The translations under genes and the position numbers were made by a program. The notes under the pieces were generated by a model. That model was not told the origin of the DNA. It searched no databases and was given only the letters and a program-made list of their open reading frames with translations. A stretch of DNA of 64,000 nucleotides, taken from Hymenopus coronatus (Eukaryota; Arthropoda; Insecta; Mantodea; Hymenopodidae). Shown in pieces: positions 10,317-23,184 of this stretch. Numbering within the stretch: the first letter of the stretch is position 1; the number at the start of each line of letters is the position of its first letter. The DNA lies in assembly GCA_030762935.1 (NCBI GenBank), contig CM060900.1:440429259-440493258 (forward strand), read 5' to 3'.

Positions 10317-12954
10317 AGGATTCAGCTTTTGTGCCTCTTACATCCATGTCCACTTACACCATTGCTTAATCAGGTGATACGCTTGAATGAAATCCTACTA
10401 TATTTTGAAGGGCAACCACGTCCTCCAAATCAATACCTATACTTGGATCATGACTTTCAATCACATAATATGCAATGAATTAATAATACAAAGTCACAGA
10501 AAATTATCAGTTTTTTTAGAATAAATTCGATATTTGCAAACAATTGTCAAATGCAATCAAGTTTTGTTTAGCTTTGCATTTTTAAGCAAGAAGAAAATGT
10601 AGGTAATTATAACTAATAAGGCAATTGTGTTCCCTCCTGAAAACAGGTGGGAAATGGAATTTCTTCTCGAATAACACCCTGCTTATGTACTTGTCTTCAT
10701 TGACTGTAACTGTGCAAACATCTGCATATTTTTCATATTTTGAATGGTGTGCAATGGAAACTATATGTTGTACTCTTGCCCCAAACGAATACTTTTCTGT
10801 AGTAAAGAGTTAAAAAACTCAATAACCGTGTACAGATTATCAATATAACATGCCTCATTTAGTTTTATCTAAAAGAACACAGGTTTTACATTTTGATACA
10901 TTTGTCATGGCGTTTAGACATCCCAGAACAGCGAATGTTGGGAAATGTTGATGGGTTTATTAAAATACACCAGCTAGATCTAATAAGGTGGCCCATTAAC
11001 CAATGACCAGTGTGGTTCTCTAGACATACTGGGGGTTATGGTAGATGAAGTAGTTGCTCATATGTTAAAACGTGGTGTCCACTAGACTGTTGCCATTATT
11101 ATGGGTCCCCTGGAACACAAGTCTTCAGAATCAATAAATATTTTCAGATACTGGGAAACTACAAGGAGAATGATTCTGTTGTTACCCCTGAGCATTAGAC
11201 AGACAGACAAACTCGCATGCATGCGCGCGCATACACATACGCACATTTTGTTACATATTTAAGTATTATTTGAAACAATTAAGTATTGGTAGTAGCTAGA
11301 TTTATTCATCCATTAGTACAACACAGTGCAATAATTCATCCAGTAATCCACAGTATTATGAGTAATATTTCCTGCTTTAGGAAATTGTACATTGGAAGCT
11401 TGCCTCCCTGGTAAAACATCCGTAGACTCATGATTTTCTCTTTCCTGTTGCATTTCATATACACTGTAAAATAAAAGAAGTGACACATTTAACTTATGCA
11501 ATTACCCAATGTGTTAAGTTCTTTCATCTGCTTTTTCTTAAATAGAACGTAATAAATTTAACATTTCCTGAGAATTATGTAATACGAGTATATTCTCGAT
11601 TTCCAAGCTTTAATCAGAGGGAAAACCATTTGAGTAATGTGTATATTAAACAGTTCTGCAGGTGTATGTGCTAGGCAGCAGATTAGGTCAGGGCAGTAAA
11701 TGCCAATAAGAACACCCAAACATTTACACATGTATTTTAGACTTAAAATGTGAAGTATATGTGTATCTTAAAAACAGATAGTAATTCTTATTTACTTTGT
11801 AGCCCAAGGATTCAAGAACGAATGCTGCCTCCTTTTCTTCATCAAACCTTGGAGACACTATTCTTGTAATAATACTGTCTTGTTTCCTTTAAAATGTTTA
11901 TTATATTGTGCTCTGATTGAGAAACTGTGCCAGAAATATTTATAACAGTTTATGCTGTGTGATTCTGCAAGCATGTATGTATATGCCAAAGAAACATCTT
12001 GGTATATTTTTGTTTTGCACATGCATTGTTAGTTTTCTTTTAACAGAAAAACAAGCTTTTCTTTATCTGTTTCCAGTATTGTGATTTATTGTGATTATGT
12101 TTGTTAAAAATTCATAAAAGGTCATCTTATTATAGAAATCTTGCATTTCTGTTAAGATAAAATGGTAAAAAGTGCAGAAGTATTGAATTGATTAATTATT
12201 CATATTTACGTTACTATTTCATGACTATGCACACAAAAACAAAACAACAGGAACTTCTTTACTAAAAGCCGGTTACAAATCCCTGCATCCACATGTGTCA
12301 GACAAATTCCATTTAATGATAGAATTTTGCAATATGAAAGATCATAATTTGAAGCCGGCTGAAATAATAAGTTACGTTTAATGGTTTTATGAAATTAAAA
12401 TCAAGCAAAAGTCAAATGGTTTATCACATTTTAGTATTAATAAACCTTATTATATAAAAATATACTATTTAGCATTTGACCATCCTGCAAAGTTTGAAAA
12501 TATGGATATAATTTTCAAAGAAGTGCGTTTATTTTGGATCTTTCATTTGATTATGCTGACACATGGTATATAGCATCAATTTCATGCCAGGTGAAGTGAA
12601 ATAATAGTTCCTCTGTGTTTAAATAGATTAATTATCAATAGTGAAAATTTATTTTTTTGTAATACGCTGCAAAATAATATCCAAACTGGAAGAAACACTT
12701 GCAAATCTACAATGATGTTTTAGAAATCCCAAAGTATTTTGCAACATGAGATTAGAGTTGCCGGGAAATGTTTCTTTTGGCCAACCTTATAGAATCTGGG
12801 AATTTACTGTAGCTAAACTTATTTAATCTGCACCTATTACCAGCGTTAACTACTATATAATTGGCATTCAACAAACGTAACAAAACTTACAATTACGAGT
12901 TTGGAAGGTTTATCTTCACTCGCATGGATAGTTAGTGAAATTTTGAATGCTAAA
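10317..12954. other. Unannotated spacer
   Basis: AT-rich DNA of about 2.6 kb with no recognisable exon, RNA or transposon. There is a short CA/GC-alternating patch at 11216-11250. Confidence 0.4.
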
Positions 12955-13197
12955 TTTTTTTTTTTTTTTTTTATAAAAACAGTAACGGAGTCTGATCAGG
13001 ACTCCGGTACTGTATCCCTATTTACATTTCCCCCCGTAGGTTTTACTGGTTTACTGGTTGTACTGTTTCTTTTACAAACATATACACATTGCACAAACAT
13101 ATAACATCCATGCCCAATGCGGGACTCGAACCCACGATCCCCTGCCCACGAAGCACCAAAGCGAGACTCTTTAGCGAGCGCGGCCATGGGGACCGGC
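12955..13197 (-). repeat. SINE-B (tRNA-derived), near complete
   Basis: On the minus strand the element starts GCCGGTCCCCATGGCCGCGC, continues with a B box in GTGGGTTCGAGTCCCGC and a body with GGGCATGGATG, and ends in an A-run (plus-strand T-run 12956-12972) after a GGAGTCCTGATCAGACTCC palindrome. Copies or pieces recur at 19.86-20.55 kb and 34.6 kb. Confidence 0.8.
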
Positions 13198-13394
13198 AAT
13201 ATTTAGTAGTACCATCTAATGAACTCACTTCATCATGCTTTTCCATCACTTATTTGCTCCTTCCTTTAAAAAAAAGGCATTATATGAGACAATGTTAGGC
13301 AAATAAAAATTTAATTATCAATATGATGCACTGTTCTTTCCATATGATGCATTTTCTTTTATTTTTGGGTAATAAATATTGAAAATGTATAGAG

Positions 13395-14690
13395 ATAAGT
13401 ATAGGGCTGCTCATCCATCCTGGATATGCTATGATCCATAGTTTGCTTGCTCCTCAATAGGCTACTGACCCAAGACATAGGGCTGCTCATCCATCCTGGA
13501 TATGCTATCACCCACAGTTTTCTTGCTCCTCGACAGGCTACTAATCCAAACATAGGCCGCTCAACCAAGCCGGATGTACTATGATCCATAGTTTGCTTGC
13601 TTCTCGACAGGCTACATACCCAAACATAGACTGCTCATCCTAGCTGGATATGCTATGGTCCATACATTGCTTGTTCCTGGACAAGCTACTGACAAAAGGC
13701 ATTGATTGCTCATCCATTTTAGATATACTATGCTCCATAGTTTGCATGCTCCTCGACAGGCTACTGACCCAAGCATTGAAGCGCTCATCCATTCTAGATA
13801 TGCTATGATCCGTTCTTTGCTTGCTCCTCGCTAGGCTACGGACCCAAGGATTGGATTGATGACCCAACCTGTATATGCTATATCCAGAGTTTGCTTACTC
13901 CTAGACAGGATAATGACCCAGTGCATTGGGCGGATCAACCGTCCTGGATGTGCTACGATCCAGGGTTTGCGTATTCCTCGGCAAGCTACTATTCCAAGGC
14001 ACAGGGCTGTACATCCATCCTGGACATGCTATTATCTTAGTTTGCTTGATACTCGGCAAGCTACTATTCCAAGGCACAGGGCTGTACATCCATCCTGGAC
14101 ATGCTATTATCTTAGTTTGCTTGATACTCGGCAAGCTACTATTCCAAGGCAATGGGCTGTACATACATCCTGGATATGCTGTGATCCGTAGTTTGCTTAC
14201 TCCTCGGCAAGCTACTATTCCAAGGCACTGGGCTGTACATCCATCCTGGATATGCTATGTATGATCCGTAGTTTGCTTGTTCCTCGGCAAGTTACTATTC
14301 CAAGGCACTGGGCTGTATATTCATCCTGTATATCCTATGATCCGTAGTTTGCTTATCCTCGGCAAGCTACTATTCCAAGGCACTGCGCTGTATATTCATC
14401 CTGTATGTGCTATGATCCGAAGTTTGCTTACTCCTCGGCAAACTACTATTCTAAGGCACTGGGCTGTATATTCATCCTGGATATGCTATGATCCGTAGTT
14501 TGCTTGCTCCTCGGCAAGCTACTATTCCAATGCACTGGGCTGTACATCCATCCTGGTTGTGCTATAATCCATAATTTGTTAGCTCCGCAGTAGGCTACTG
14601 GTCCAAAACATTGGGCTGATCCCACATTTGTATATGCTTAATATGCCTAATAGTGTGCTTAATTCTGAACAGGCTACTGACCCAAAACAT
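13395..14690. repeat. 75-76 bp minisatellite array
   Basis: Around 17 tandem units share the core TGCTATGATCCRTAGTTTGC TTGCTCCTCGRCAAGCTACT (given in two parts) and a CATCCATCCTGGATATGCT block. The period is 76 bp in the left part and 75 bp in the well-preserved part around 14005-14155, where two neighbouring units are nearly identical. Units at the edges are more diverged, as expected of an array turning over from its middle. The frames of 73-112 codons inside it, with a 25-residue repeat, come from the 75-bp period. Confidence 0.9.
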
Positions 14691-14691
14691 T

Positions 14692-15379
14692 AAACATCAA
14701 TAAATGTTTATCCATTTTTGCCTAAGTCTCCCTTTAAAGACATTTCTAATTGACATTTCTAAATCCTAGCGTTTTTATCCAAATGTCTTCAAACCTCTGC
14801 CATATGCTTCTCTGACGCAATTATAATGGTGTTTGAAATTTCAAGTGGATATCTTTAATGGTTATTGAGAAAAACATTTATTTTATATTGATTACACTAA
14901 TTAATCGTGTATAGATAGCACACGAAGCAGAAATGTTAGTTTTGATAAAGAAGTACAAACATATTTAATACTTAATACTTAAAAGTGGCATATGGGAATC
15001 TTTTTCCCTCTTTTGTAGCTAAAATGTATACTTAAACGTTTACAGATAATGTTTGCATCAAATCATATTTAGCAATTGAATTAAATATGTCATATATTGA
15101 GTAATTTAAAAGTGTAGTAAACATAATTTTACGGTGTTTTATGCTCATTCCTTCTGCTGAAAATTTGAATAATGTTGGTTACGAGCTACATCGTATAGAA
15201 TATTTTTAATGCGCAAACGTATAAGACAGGTAAAAATCGTGTAAACGACGTTAGAATTAAATACAGGCCTTTATATAGTGCGCTCTTGGACGTTTAAAGG
15301 ATCACATGCTGAAGAGCCGTTTATTGCTCTGAGAGCAAAACTCACGGTATTATAATTTAAGCTAAGGTTCCTAGTGATT
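14692..15379. other. Unannotated spacer
   Basis: AT-rich. Nothing recognised. Confidence 0.4.
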
Positions 15380-16335
15380 TTTTTTTTTTGCTATAAAAAC
15401 TAAGTTTTTTGCTTTCTCTACCAACTACTAAGAATGCACGTACATAGTAAGAAGAGATGGTATTGTACTGCGCCCAAAAATTTGATACCGAAATTTCACA
15501 GAAAATATATGCTGAATAAAAAGAAAAAAATAATATTTTTAGAAAAAGGTCCATATGTGTGAGTATGTGAGTGACTGTGTGTACGTGTGTCTGTAGACAG
15601 CATGACTGAAAAACGAAAAGGTGGTTAAATACCATACTTGGTATTTGAGTTCATTATCGTCCATGGATGCAACACGAAGATTTTCAAGAAAATGCCCCTA
15701 ACTACCCTTCACATTCAACATTTTTCGAAAGTTTAGATATTATAAAACATGCCTCTAATACTTTTAATTAAAACAACACATGTTTAAGGTATCTTTTTAT
15801 GACAAACGAAATGTACGTTTTGAATTTTCTGGTAATGGCCTCTGAAGAACTCTTCATTCTTGATGACTTTTGAATAACTGGTAAACCGTAAGAGACAGAC
15901 AAAGACTTACTACACAAAAAATTTGGATCTCGCTAAAACATATGTCGCACATTTAGTATATCATATACTTTTTTATAGAGTCAACTGTTTCCGAGATATC
16001 CTTTGTTATTAGTTTCAATTTTAAATTGCTTAAACTTTTATCAAACTGGATCATCTTTCACTTCCTCTCTTTTGTTTTATTTCTGTCCATGTAAAAAGAA
16101 CCAAATTTCAATTGTTTCAAACATTGACCAACTTTTAAAAGATTTGGCTATAGCTTTTGCCTAGTGCTTTCCCTTATTTCCCTTCCACTTATAGGGAAGC
16201 AAGTAACAAGACCAGTTCTGCTAATGCTTATCTCGAATATCATAGTGTGGATAAAAGAATAATCTTTTGTTAGAAATTTTTGTGGAATATGTAGAGAAAA
16301 TCATGTTAATGGAACAGATGAGATTACTTTTTCAA
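15380..16335 (+). repeat. Dispersed repeat family R1, copy 1
   Basis: It shares ordered blocks with the other R1 copies: a TGTGTGTACGTGTGTCTG run, AACTGGTAAACCGTAAGAGA, TTTCCGAGATATCC, CTCTCTTTTGTTTTATT, and a distal block AAAGATTTGGCTATAGC then TTTATCTCGA. It is noncoding with no recognised domain. The same strand continues into R2-like sequence at 16.5-17.04 kb. Confidence 0.7.
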
Positions 16336-16499
16336 TTTTACAGCGAATTTGGGTACGCTTAAAGTGCATTGAGACTTTGTTTTTAAGCGAAAATTAAGTT
16401 TTCAATTTTTTAAATTACATCACTATAAATATCGTGAATCTTATTGCCAAAGCATTTCTCACGATTTGCCATTTTTAAACCATCAACGCCTTTTAACAC

Positions 16500-17040
16500 T
16501 AATTCTCTTTCATGTATGTGGGTTTTCTCCTCAGTTTAACATTTTTACACATGACATTTATTCTATGTGTATCAGTTTTGCTCCGAATGGTATGCTCACA
16601 TAAGTGGGTATTTAAAAATTAAAAGATGCAGTTTGTGATGGCTTTATTCAATGGCTCAAAAATTAATGTATACTTAAAAAACAAGAAAGCTTTTATACGA
16701 GCTACTTTATTCAAACATACATTTATATCTCTATAATTAGTAACCTCAACTTAAATCAAATCCTTCATTTATTTTCAACGTGTTAAAGGAACAGATAATT
16801 TCAGTATCATTCTTTTCTAACCAATGTGAATGTGCAAGACAGTTGTAGAAAATGTGCACTTTTTTGCTAAATGAAAATATTTACTGGTATCATATGAGCA
16901 AATATTTGAGATATAGTTTTCAGCTTTAACACAGTCATTTGTAGTTGCTTGTATTGAGTGTGCCAATTTACAAATAAATGGCTTTAAAATTAGGAAAGTC
17001 AGAAAAATCAGTCCCAATTCCCCTTAAATACTTTGCACGA
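16500..17040 (+). repeat. Dispersed repeat family R2 segment
   Basis: Similar to 26.4-26.9 kb: paired blocks include TGTACCAATTT/TGTGCCAATTT followed by AAATAA and TTTAAAATTA, then TTCCCCTTAAA/TTTCCTTTAAA. Its origin is unknown. Confidence 0.5.
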
Positions 17041-18814
17041 TCTTATATTTAATTTAGCCCTAGACAATATCGCAATATTTTCAAACTGAATTTTCTCGTG
17101 GCGTTACAAAGTAAGGCGAGTAACGTTACTTTGGGCATGGAGGTGACTTTATACCTCTATGCAGGAACATATAATGTGGTTTGAAAGTCTGTTTTCGGTG
17201 TGTTAATAAAGGTTAAAATGAGTAAATGCATTTTAAATGCTCACGGACTTGTACCTAAAATTTATATTGCCTTCATGTAAAAACCTGCACGAGAGGTCGC
17301 TAGCAAATGTAGACGAACAGTTGGCCGAACTTTAAAAGATTTTTGCCCACCAGCTACCCAGCTAAGAACTACTGACTTTTCATAATGTGCATGCACCCGG
17401 TTTACTCTTAGCTGCGGCCGCCAGTAAAGACATCTCTTATCGTGAGTCACTAGTCGGTACCCAGCGCGACACTCTTTGGGTGTCAAAATTTGCCGAACTC
17501 CTTTATTTTTACGACTTCTTTCCTGCTTTGTTGCGCAACCACAGCCACAGCCAGGATGCAAGTAGCAGAAATGAATCATGTGAAGAAGTTTTGTTTAAGA
17601 ACCCCTATTATACTGTTTACGGCTGCGTCGTGGTGGAGCGTACTTTTTAAAATTAAAATGTTAACTACGTCATTGAGAATCTGTATGTTCATAATCGAGA
17701 TAATTACTAATAAATCTGTGCATTGATTTTGAAACATATTATCTACTTGTGAAATAATTCAATTTTGAGTATTTTATAAGAATAAAATTACATTTTCCTA
17801 AAGTTTTTACATAAAAATTAATTTTAAGTAAATTAAAGTATCAAAACAGTAATACACAGTTTGTTTTATCATGTTCTGTCATACACATGCTAATAATTTC
17901 ATTCTGATCCGTTAAAAATTAATTGGAGAAGGTGTACTCTGAAATCAAATTTTGTATTTTGTGGGAAAACCGTATTAAAAATTAAGTTAAAAGAATCTTC
18001 GCACAACCATTTAGAATTATCTTGTACCATAAACTTGTCTTTTTTGCATTTTTTTACCATCCTAGCCACTCCAACACCTTTGCTCTGATATTTTTATTTT
18101 TTGTAAAACATATTTAAGAACGCTTTGCCAGAGTATCTTGCCTTAACATGATTTAAAATGTTAAGAGATTTGGCGATGCAACCTCCACATGCCCCTTTTT
18201 CAAACCAGATATCAGTTATTTCTGTTTATGTGTTTTACAGTGTTAAAATGGTTATTTATTCCACTCAAATTATGCCAAATTAGTTTAAAAATTATAGGTA
18301 GTTTACTACGAGCAACCAAAATTGCTGATTATCATGCTATATTAGTAAAAACAGGTATAATGTATTTTGAAAATGTACAAAAAATCCAATAGCAATTATG
18401 ATCGAAATACAAATGTTCTACTGATTTCATAATAAAGAACCATCTTTAGTATATACGGGAATAGTAACTTGAAAATGTTGGTGGGAAAAAATACAATGAA
18501 ATGTGCAATTTTTAAGCGTAATTTTATGAATAAACAGTGAAAAGATCCACTGTCTTTCAGCGAAAATTTATTCAAAAGTAATATAGAAATAAACTTTATA
18601 TACCCAGGATTCAATTTAGCATAAAAATTACGTTTATCCGAAATCACATTTTTGCCTATTTGTACCAGAATGTCGCCTTGATAAATTAGTAGGTGTAATG
18701 CGTGTTCGATATGGAATATGAGATATAGATATTTTTCTTAAATTTGTAAAGCACATAATTATGCTCTTAACAATAGAGTAGTGTCCAAAACATGTATTGG
18801 CGCCGGTCTGGGGG
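17041..18814. other. Unannotated spacer with a GC-richer patch
   Basis: A GC-richer patch at about 17290-17640 is open on both strands (105 codons minus, 87 codons plus) but shows no recognisable domain. It may be an old repeat. The rest is AT-rich. Confidence 0.35.
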
Positions 18815-19030
18815 CACCGCCGTGGCCGAATAGTTAGACCGCTCGTCTCTCGCCCAGATCCCAGGCGACCGCATATGGGATTTGTGGTGGACAATGCGGC
18901 GCAGGGGCGAGTTTCTTCCGGGCTCTCCCGATTCCACCGGTGCTACATCTTAATTCCATGTATAATCACTGCCATTGCCTACGGTGCCATAGCAGTAAAA
19001 GCGGACGTTAAACATTATCAAAATAAATAA
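18815..19030 (+). repeat. SINE-A, short variant
   Basis: The head (CACCGCCGTGGCCGAATAG, GTTAGACCGCTCGTCTC) and the TTTGTGGTGGACAATGCGGC body match SINE-A. The B-box half of the tRNA head appears degraded, and the copy ends early in an AAATAAATAA tail. Confidence 0.7.
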
Positions 19031-19857
19031 CGGCGCCGGCCTGGCAAGCGAAATTTCTTTGAAGTATAAGTGTATGCCTGGATATATGTACACAGGATTA
19101 AAAGACTATCCGAGTGTTCATGTCTTATCTAGGATCTAGAATAATGTGGCTCACACGGGAAGTCGAACTGTGGATACTTTTTGGAGACGTACAAGAGAAA
19201 CAATATAAAGAGTAGAAGTGTGTAGCAAATCAAAGGACATGTTGAGAATCACGTGATGGAAGATGTATGTGTGTATTTATTTTCTGCAATTGGGTACTGC
19301 CTGGTGGCAGAGTTAAGTGTACAAAAATGCACTTACAATAAATAAACTTACAATTAATAATAGTAAAACAAATTAATAATAGTAATACAACTAACATACT
19401 ATATATACATGGTTTTTGAAATACCTAACTGCTTATTATTCAGTATAGCAATACTTATGCCAATTACCAGCATGTTTGTGAACAGTTACTACGAAGCCTC
19501 AATACCAATAGTTACAGAATTGTTTTTGAGATCCTTAATTACTTCACAATATTTACTTGAATTAATTATCTAACATTTATCCTCTTTAAATTACCCCTAA
19601 ACTTCTTTAAGGTCAAAAGGCAGCCCTGAAAAGCAGCTACAGTCAATTAATTCTATTCTTAATAAAATAAAATGTTCCTATGTCGGTTCTGTACCTTCTA
19701 CCCTTAATTTTATACAAATAATCGTTTCGTCCATATGCCGGGTTTCCTAACGCCCACCTATGCCTTTAAACCAGCATGAGCTTTAAAATAACCACGTGAT
19801 GTGTTAGAAGGAGTGAAAAGTTCAATATAACATTTGCTTAAGTAGTGTCCACGAGTC
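19031..19857. other. Unannotated spacer
   Basis: No gene recognised. A patch at 19270-19350 (GTACTGCCTGGTGGCAGAG) may be a LINE end, but this is not certain. Confidence 0.35.
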
Positions 19858-20100
19858 ATTAGCCGCGGTCGCTAAAATTACTACCTTTCGTGCTTCGTGG
19901 CGCAGGGGATCAGGGTTTGAGTACCGCTTTCGACGTCGATATTTGTGTGTTTATAAATGCGTTTGTTTATCTGTAAGAAAATAACGCCAAAACAAATAGG
20001 AAAACACTAGAAACGTAGGAAAAATGAATAAAGCGAGATTTCAAAAAGTCATTTGGGGGAGGCAAACGATCAACTAACTTCAAGATATCGGTCCCCCTCG
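19858..20100 (+). repeat. SINE-B, plus-strand diverged copy
   Basis: Head GCCGCGGTCGCTAAAATTAC, CTTCGTGGCGCAGGGGATC, a decayed B box (AGGGTTTGAGTACC), and a body with AGGAAAACACTAG as in the copy at 20.38 kb. A second head fragment follows at 20088-20120. Confidence 0.65.
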
Positions 20101-20119
20101 CCGCGCTCGCTAAAGTGCC

Positions 20120-20376
20120 TATCTTTTTTTTTTTTTTTTTTTTTTTAATATCGAGGTCTGATCGGGACTCCGGCACTGTATACCCTACTTTTTTTTATTT
20201 ACCTTTTTACCTTGTTTTTCTGTATTATTACTGGATTGCTGTTTTCTTACTTTTACAACACACACATAAACACAAACATTTAACACCCATGCCCAAGGCG
20301 AGACTCGAACCCACGATCCCCAGCCCTACGAAGCACCAAAGCGGGACACCTTGGCGAGCGCGGCCATGGGGACCGG
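20120..20376 (-). repeat. SINE-B, minus-strand copy
   Basis: The plus-strand T-run (20124-20146) is its A-tail. The ACTCCGGCACTGTATACCC body and the GGGTTCGAGTCTCGCC B box read on the minus strand, and the head ends at GGGGACCGGC (about 20367-20376). Confidence 0.75.
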
Positions 20377-20540
20377 CTTCTTTGGTGCTTCGTGATCCAC
20401 GGCATCGCGGGTACGAATCCCGCCTTGGGCATGGTTGTTTATGTTCTTGTAAATGTGTGTATGTATATCTATAAAACGGAATATCAATAGGAAAACAAAC
20501 AGAAAAAATGGAGCAATTGGGTGGCATCGTCACTGAAAAA
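20377..20540 (+). repeat. SINE-B, plus-strand fragment abutting the previous copy
   Basis: It begins within the head (TTTGGTGCTTCGTGATCC), keeps a B box (GCGGGTACGAATCCCGC) and GGGCATGG, and has a body with AATAGGAAAACAAAC. It forms a head-to-head pair with the copy at 20120-20376. Confidence 0.7.
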
Positions 20541-21037
20541 AAAGAGGAACTCGAAACAGATGAAAATTGTACCCCGACAGAATGTCCGTGCATGCGGAGA
20601 ACCATCATTTAATGGGCATAACGAAATGGTGATGCCGTGACAATTCAAATAACAATGAAGTTTCACACTGCTATTGCACGCTTGGTCATTTTAGTTGGAT
20701 AGAAGGTCAGAAAATAGATATACTGTTTGATAAATTGCTAAATGTGATATCCTCGGTTTCATTTTTTTTTTTTAATATTTTCTGAATTTCAAAATGTTTC
20801 ACACGATGCACTTTTTCACTAAGTTTTAAAAATAATCTGAAATATAAGTAGGTAGGTATCTAGTTAGAAATTATTTCATTTTGTTTCATTGTCCTGAATT
20901 TGTTTTTAACTATAAAAAAATAAAATCTTAAATATTAGTTTTTTCCTCGCTCAATAAGGGAGGAACAAAACTTTCGCATGATTACAAACAATTAGTGACT
21001 TAAAATGAATGTGAAAACCCATATCTCATTTGTCCGT
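20541..21037. other. Unannotated spacer
   Basis: AT-rich. Nothing recognised. Confidence 0.4.
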
Positions 21038-21432
21038 AGTCGGATAACCCTCCCCGTATTTATTTAGTCGCCCTCCCCGTATTTAGGACCGACAACCCCC
21101 TAAGACTTCAAGCGGATGCCTATGGGTCAAAAGTCTGTTGGGGAGCCAACGGTACGAAACCACAGAATGGAGAATCTGGAAGGAGTGGTTGGACCGTAGC
21201 CAGGTATAAGCGTGAGGAAGTGGATGATATGAAATACAAGCGAAATGGGTTATAGGAAAGTGATGACGGAGCAATTGGTAGAATAAGTGGCGGGGGAAAC
21301 CGGAGGACCTGGAGAAAACCCACCCAGATGCCGTTTCGTCCACCACAAATCCCACATGCGGGCGCTTGGGATCAAACCCGGGCCGACTAGGTGGGAGGCG
21401 AGCGGTCTAACCACTCGGCCACTGCGTCGCCT
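21038..21432 (-). repeat. SINE-A, full-length-looking copy
   Basis: On the minus strand it begins GGCGACGCAGTGGCCGAGTG, has B box CGGGTTTGATCCC, then GTGGTGGACGAAACGGCATC, GGGTTTTCTCCAGGTCCTCC, and ends in a duplicated GGGGAGGG motif. It matches 5857-6208 along its length. Confidence 0.8.
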
Positions 21433-23139
21433 ATCCCATTTGTTAATTGTTAAAATTGTATCATTTGGGACATTTTCAAAATCGTTTAAATGTTGGATAT
21501 AAAGTTTAATATTGAGAACATTATTACTGCTAAAATTTGAAACTTGGTATTTTGCTTTTACATTTACCGGCTTGCTGTTTTAAAACTGGAAACATTATTT
21601 TCAATAACCCTTCACTGTGATCTCAAAGCAATTTAAGTAGATCAGCTCATTATCTGGGTGTTGGATATAATGGTACCTCTGTTTTAGACATACACACACA
21701 CATGAAACTATTTTCAATTTGTTTGTATATATTTAAATTTTAATAGTAAATTGACTAATATCGATTTTATGTTCTTGAGGGAACACTATGATGAAAATCC
21801 GTGATTTTTTTAACAACAATCCGAAAATTGATTTTTAACATTAACAAATAATATATGATGTTCTCCTTAAACTAACACTATTGAATAGAGCGGTACTCCA
21901 TTTTAGAGACCCTACTGGACTATTTAGGCCAGCCTGCTCGCTGCCTCAGTTTTTGTACTAATTCAAATTTTAAATTCACCGTACATCTTCATTCGCCCAT
22001 CATTATGTCTATTTTAAGTTTAGGTTTATAACTGAAATTTAAATTTCTGCTGATTTCAGAGAATAAATAAATATGTAGGATAGTATATAACAATAAAAAT
22101 ATAAAAGTATTGAATCAGCAACAACTTCCAGTTTTTGCTCTATAAAATGTCCCTCTTGTCACATTTTTGATCAAAAGAGCTTTAAATGTTGTATGGGAGA
22201 TCCTCAACAGTTTGCAAATCAATCTTAAATTATTTGATTTTTGTTTATTTTAATCAATAACTGTGAGGTATGACATTAATGTTTTCCTTTTTACCTATAT
22301 AAGATTAAACGATCAACATTAGAAAAAATTAGCCTTGTAACCAAGCATTTAAAACAAATTTAATAGGTAATAATTACTCCCATGCTTAATATAAATTCAA
22401 TTGCTGAATATGAACTAAAAGTAATGAAAATGTGCCGAAAGTGGCATTTTATATAAAAGGATAGCATTAATAATTAAAATATATAACATGAAAACTAATC
22501 ATCTTAGAGAGCTAAGATTTGGTCGTGACATGTATTAAAATAGACGCATAATTGTTTCATATTTGGTTAATCTAGAACTAAAATAGCATAAATTAGTATT
22601 TTCACCATTGTGTCCAATTAAAAATGAAGACATTTGTACTTTCTTACTGTTTATCGTGAATATGCTTAAGCCACCACGAGAATAAATTCAAAATTTGGTT
22701 CTAAAATGGCATTATGCAGAAAGTTTACACATTTCCTGTAGAAGCTGAAAACACTGTTAGTATATTTAGTTCTTTATTCTGAACTTTCATAGTGTTATTA
22801 CAAAGAGTACTCCCCCAAATAGTTCTGTTGTTATTAACATAGGTCATGCATAAATACAAGTTTGTCTAAATTAAAAATTTGTTATCTTACAGACATCATA
22901 TAATAAATAATATTTCCTGTTTCTCTTAGTGCTGTTGAATATAATCTTGAATGTAAGATTTTAAGGAGAATGGGTAGATAGCTGGCTGTTAGGGTTACTA
23001 TAGGTGCAGATATTTGTATTAGTAATTGGGGAAGTGTAATGAACATTAATTTAATATTTACTGTTGTTATTATTACTAATTAATTATTATTATATGCTTT
23101 AATTTCTCCTGAATTCAAAACCCCATTTTAGAGAAATAT
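21433..23139. other. Unannotated AT-rich spacer
   Basis: About 1.7 kb with no recognisable gene or known repeat. Confidence 0.4.
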
Positions 23140-23143
23140 CCGC

Positions 23144-23184
<41 letters not shown>

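Noticed and set aside
10043..10377. Poly-Ile, poly-Asn and poly-Val proteins
   Set aside because: Translations of a trinucleotide microsatellite.
13359..14498. Several 71-112 codon ORFs with a 25-residue repeat
   Set aside because: They come from a 75-76 bp minisatellite, are open in more than one frame and on both strands, and have no start or signal consistent with a gene.
20115..20608. 119 and 126 codon ORFs on the two strands
   Set aside because: Both are translations of back-to-back SINE-B copies.
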